In this document: positions 63,812 through 64,000 of the stretch, in pieces
Layout: each line of letters starts with the position of its first letter
Position numbering within the stretch: the stretch's first letter is position 1
Source: Planctobacterium marinum
GTDB lineage: Bacteria; Pseudomonadota; Gammaproteobacteria; Enterobacterales; Alteromonadaceae
Direction: 5' to 3'
Assembly: GCF_036322805.1 (NCBI RefSeq)
Contig: NZ_AP027272.1
Span: 496,001-560,000, forward strand
Length of the DNA stretch: 64,000 nt
Notes under the pieces: model-generated
Databases searched by the model: none
What the model saw: the letters and a program-made list of their open reading frames with translations, nothing else
What the model was told of the DNA's origin: nothing
Made by a program: the position numbers and the translations under genes

Positions 63812-63825
63812 CTTAAACGATTAAG
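63812..63825. promoter_or_regulatory. LacI-type operator upstream of the TonB receptor gene
   Basis: CTTAAACGATTAAG, a near-perfect palindrome centred on CG, the usual centre of LacI-family operators. A second near-identical copy lies at 63932-63945, so both divergent genes are probably controlled together. Confidence 0.75.
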
Positions 63826-63931
63826 ATTAAGTTAACAGATCAATTAACAAATGTAAAACCCATGTTAACGAAAAATTCACAGGGCCTATTGCAATAGATT
63901 GTTTATTGATGTCATTATGTAGATGTTAAAA

Positions 63932-63945
63932 CTTAAACGGTTAAG
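63932..63945. promoter_or_regulatory. Second LacI-type operator, next to the divergent gene
   Basis: CTTAAACGGTTAAG, one base different from the copy at 63812. It ends eight bases before the GTG at 63954, where bound protein would block transcription or autoregulate a regulator gene. Confidence 0.75.
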
Positions 63946-63953
63946 GTGTGATC

Positions 63954-64000
63954 GTGGAAAATGTTGAAAAAGCAGCGAAGTTAAGCTTGTCGAGAATAGA
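63954..64000 (+). CDS. Start of a divergent gene, partial at the right edge
   Basis: A GTG-started frame (another in-frame GTG lies at 63948) is open to the window edge but shows only 15 residues, V-E-N-V-E-K-A-A-K-L-S-L-S-R-I. That is too short to identify. Its divergent position and the operator at its start suggest the regulator of the sugar locus, but it could be a glycosidase or phosphorylase gene. Confidence 0.45.
   Translation, partial: MENVEKAAKLSLSRI

Overview
The window looks like a chromosomal segment of a marine-type gammaproteobacterium, most probably Alteromonadales (Alteromonadaceae-like). The clues are the conserved lptM-lysA-dapF-DUF484-xerC-yigB block, rraB, the purE-purK pair, a class II pyrC, a tRNA-Thr(UGU) very close to the enterobacterial form, a TonB-dependent sugar locus with LacI-type operators, and miniature transposon and REP-like repeats of a kind I recall from Alteromonadales. 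No prophage, integrase island, CRISPR array or antibiotic-resistance gene is visible. No database search was possible; family calls rest on motifs and architecture.

Layout. 1-11.4 kb (minus strand): a tightly overlapping operon that starts with a CHASE2-like sensor kinase and a receiver protein. It continues with a 1063-residue membrane protein carrying two CapC/PgsC-like (poly-gamma-glutamate synthesis) membrane domains, then three exported or membrane-anchored proteins, the last running off the left edge. I think this is the most interesting system here. 11.5-13.4 kb: a GAF protein and an AstE/AspA-like metallo-carboxypeptidase relative. 13.4-21.7 kb: heme oxygenase, bacteriophytochrome, receiver, a hybrid kinase with an ethylene-receptor-type membrane domain, and a receiver-GGDEF cyclase. 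21.8-28.3 kb: a lipoprotein, two tandem esterases (one destroyed by a MITE and a frameshift), an SpmA/B-like fusion, rraB, plsC and an Hpt-HD-GYP protein. 28.4-30.2 kb: an orphan membrane protein and about 1 kb of repeats. 30.2-36.2 kb: an EF-hand-like protein and the lysine/DAP-xerC operon. 36.2-44.1 kb: PAS-GGDEF with a metOD1-like sensor, a small winged-helix-like protein, then receiver-EAL, solute-binding lipoprotein and hybrid kinase in one operon. 44.2-47.9 kb: an OmpR-type two-component system behind two spondin-domain proteins. 48.1-58.1 kb: mostly housekeeping (CnoX/YbbN-like, CaCA exchanger, VOC protein, tRNA-Thr, purK, purE, Na/Pi symporter, pyrC, an OlsF-like ornithine-lipid synthase, a DinB-like protein). 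58.3-64 kb: a periplasmic binding protein, then a fructokinase-like ROK kinase, MFS permease and TonB-dependent receptor set with two palindromic operators and the start of a divergent gene at the right edge.

How the genes work together. Signalling dominates: two GGDEF proteins, one EAL protein, one partly degenerate HD-GYP protein, five kinase-type proteins (one apparently degenerate) and several single receivers. Much of the window therefore probably links light, small molecules and envelope state to cyclic-di-GMP and surface behaviour. The CapC-like operon has its own sensor and receiver, so it may make or handle an extracellular polymer under signal control; that is inference.
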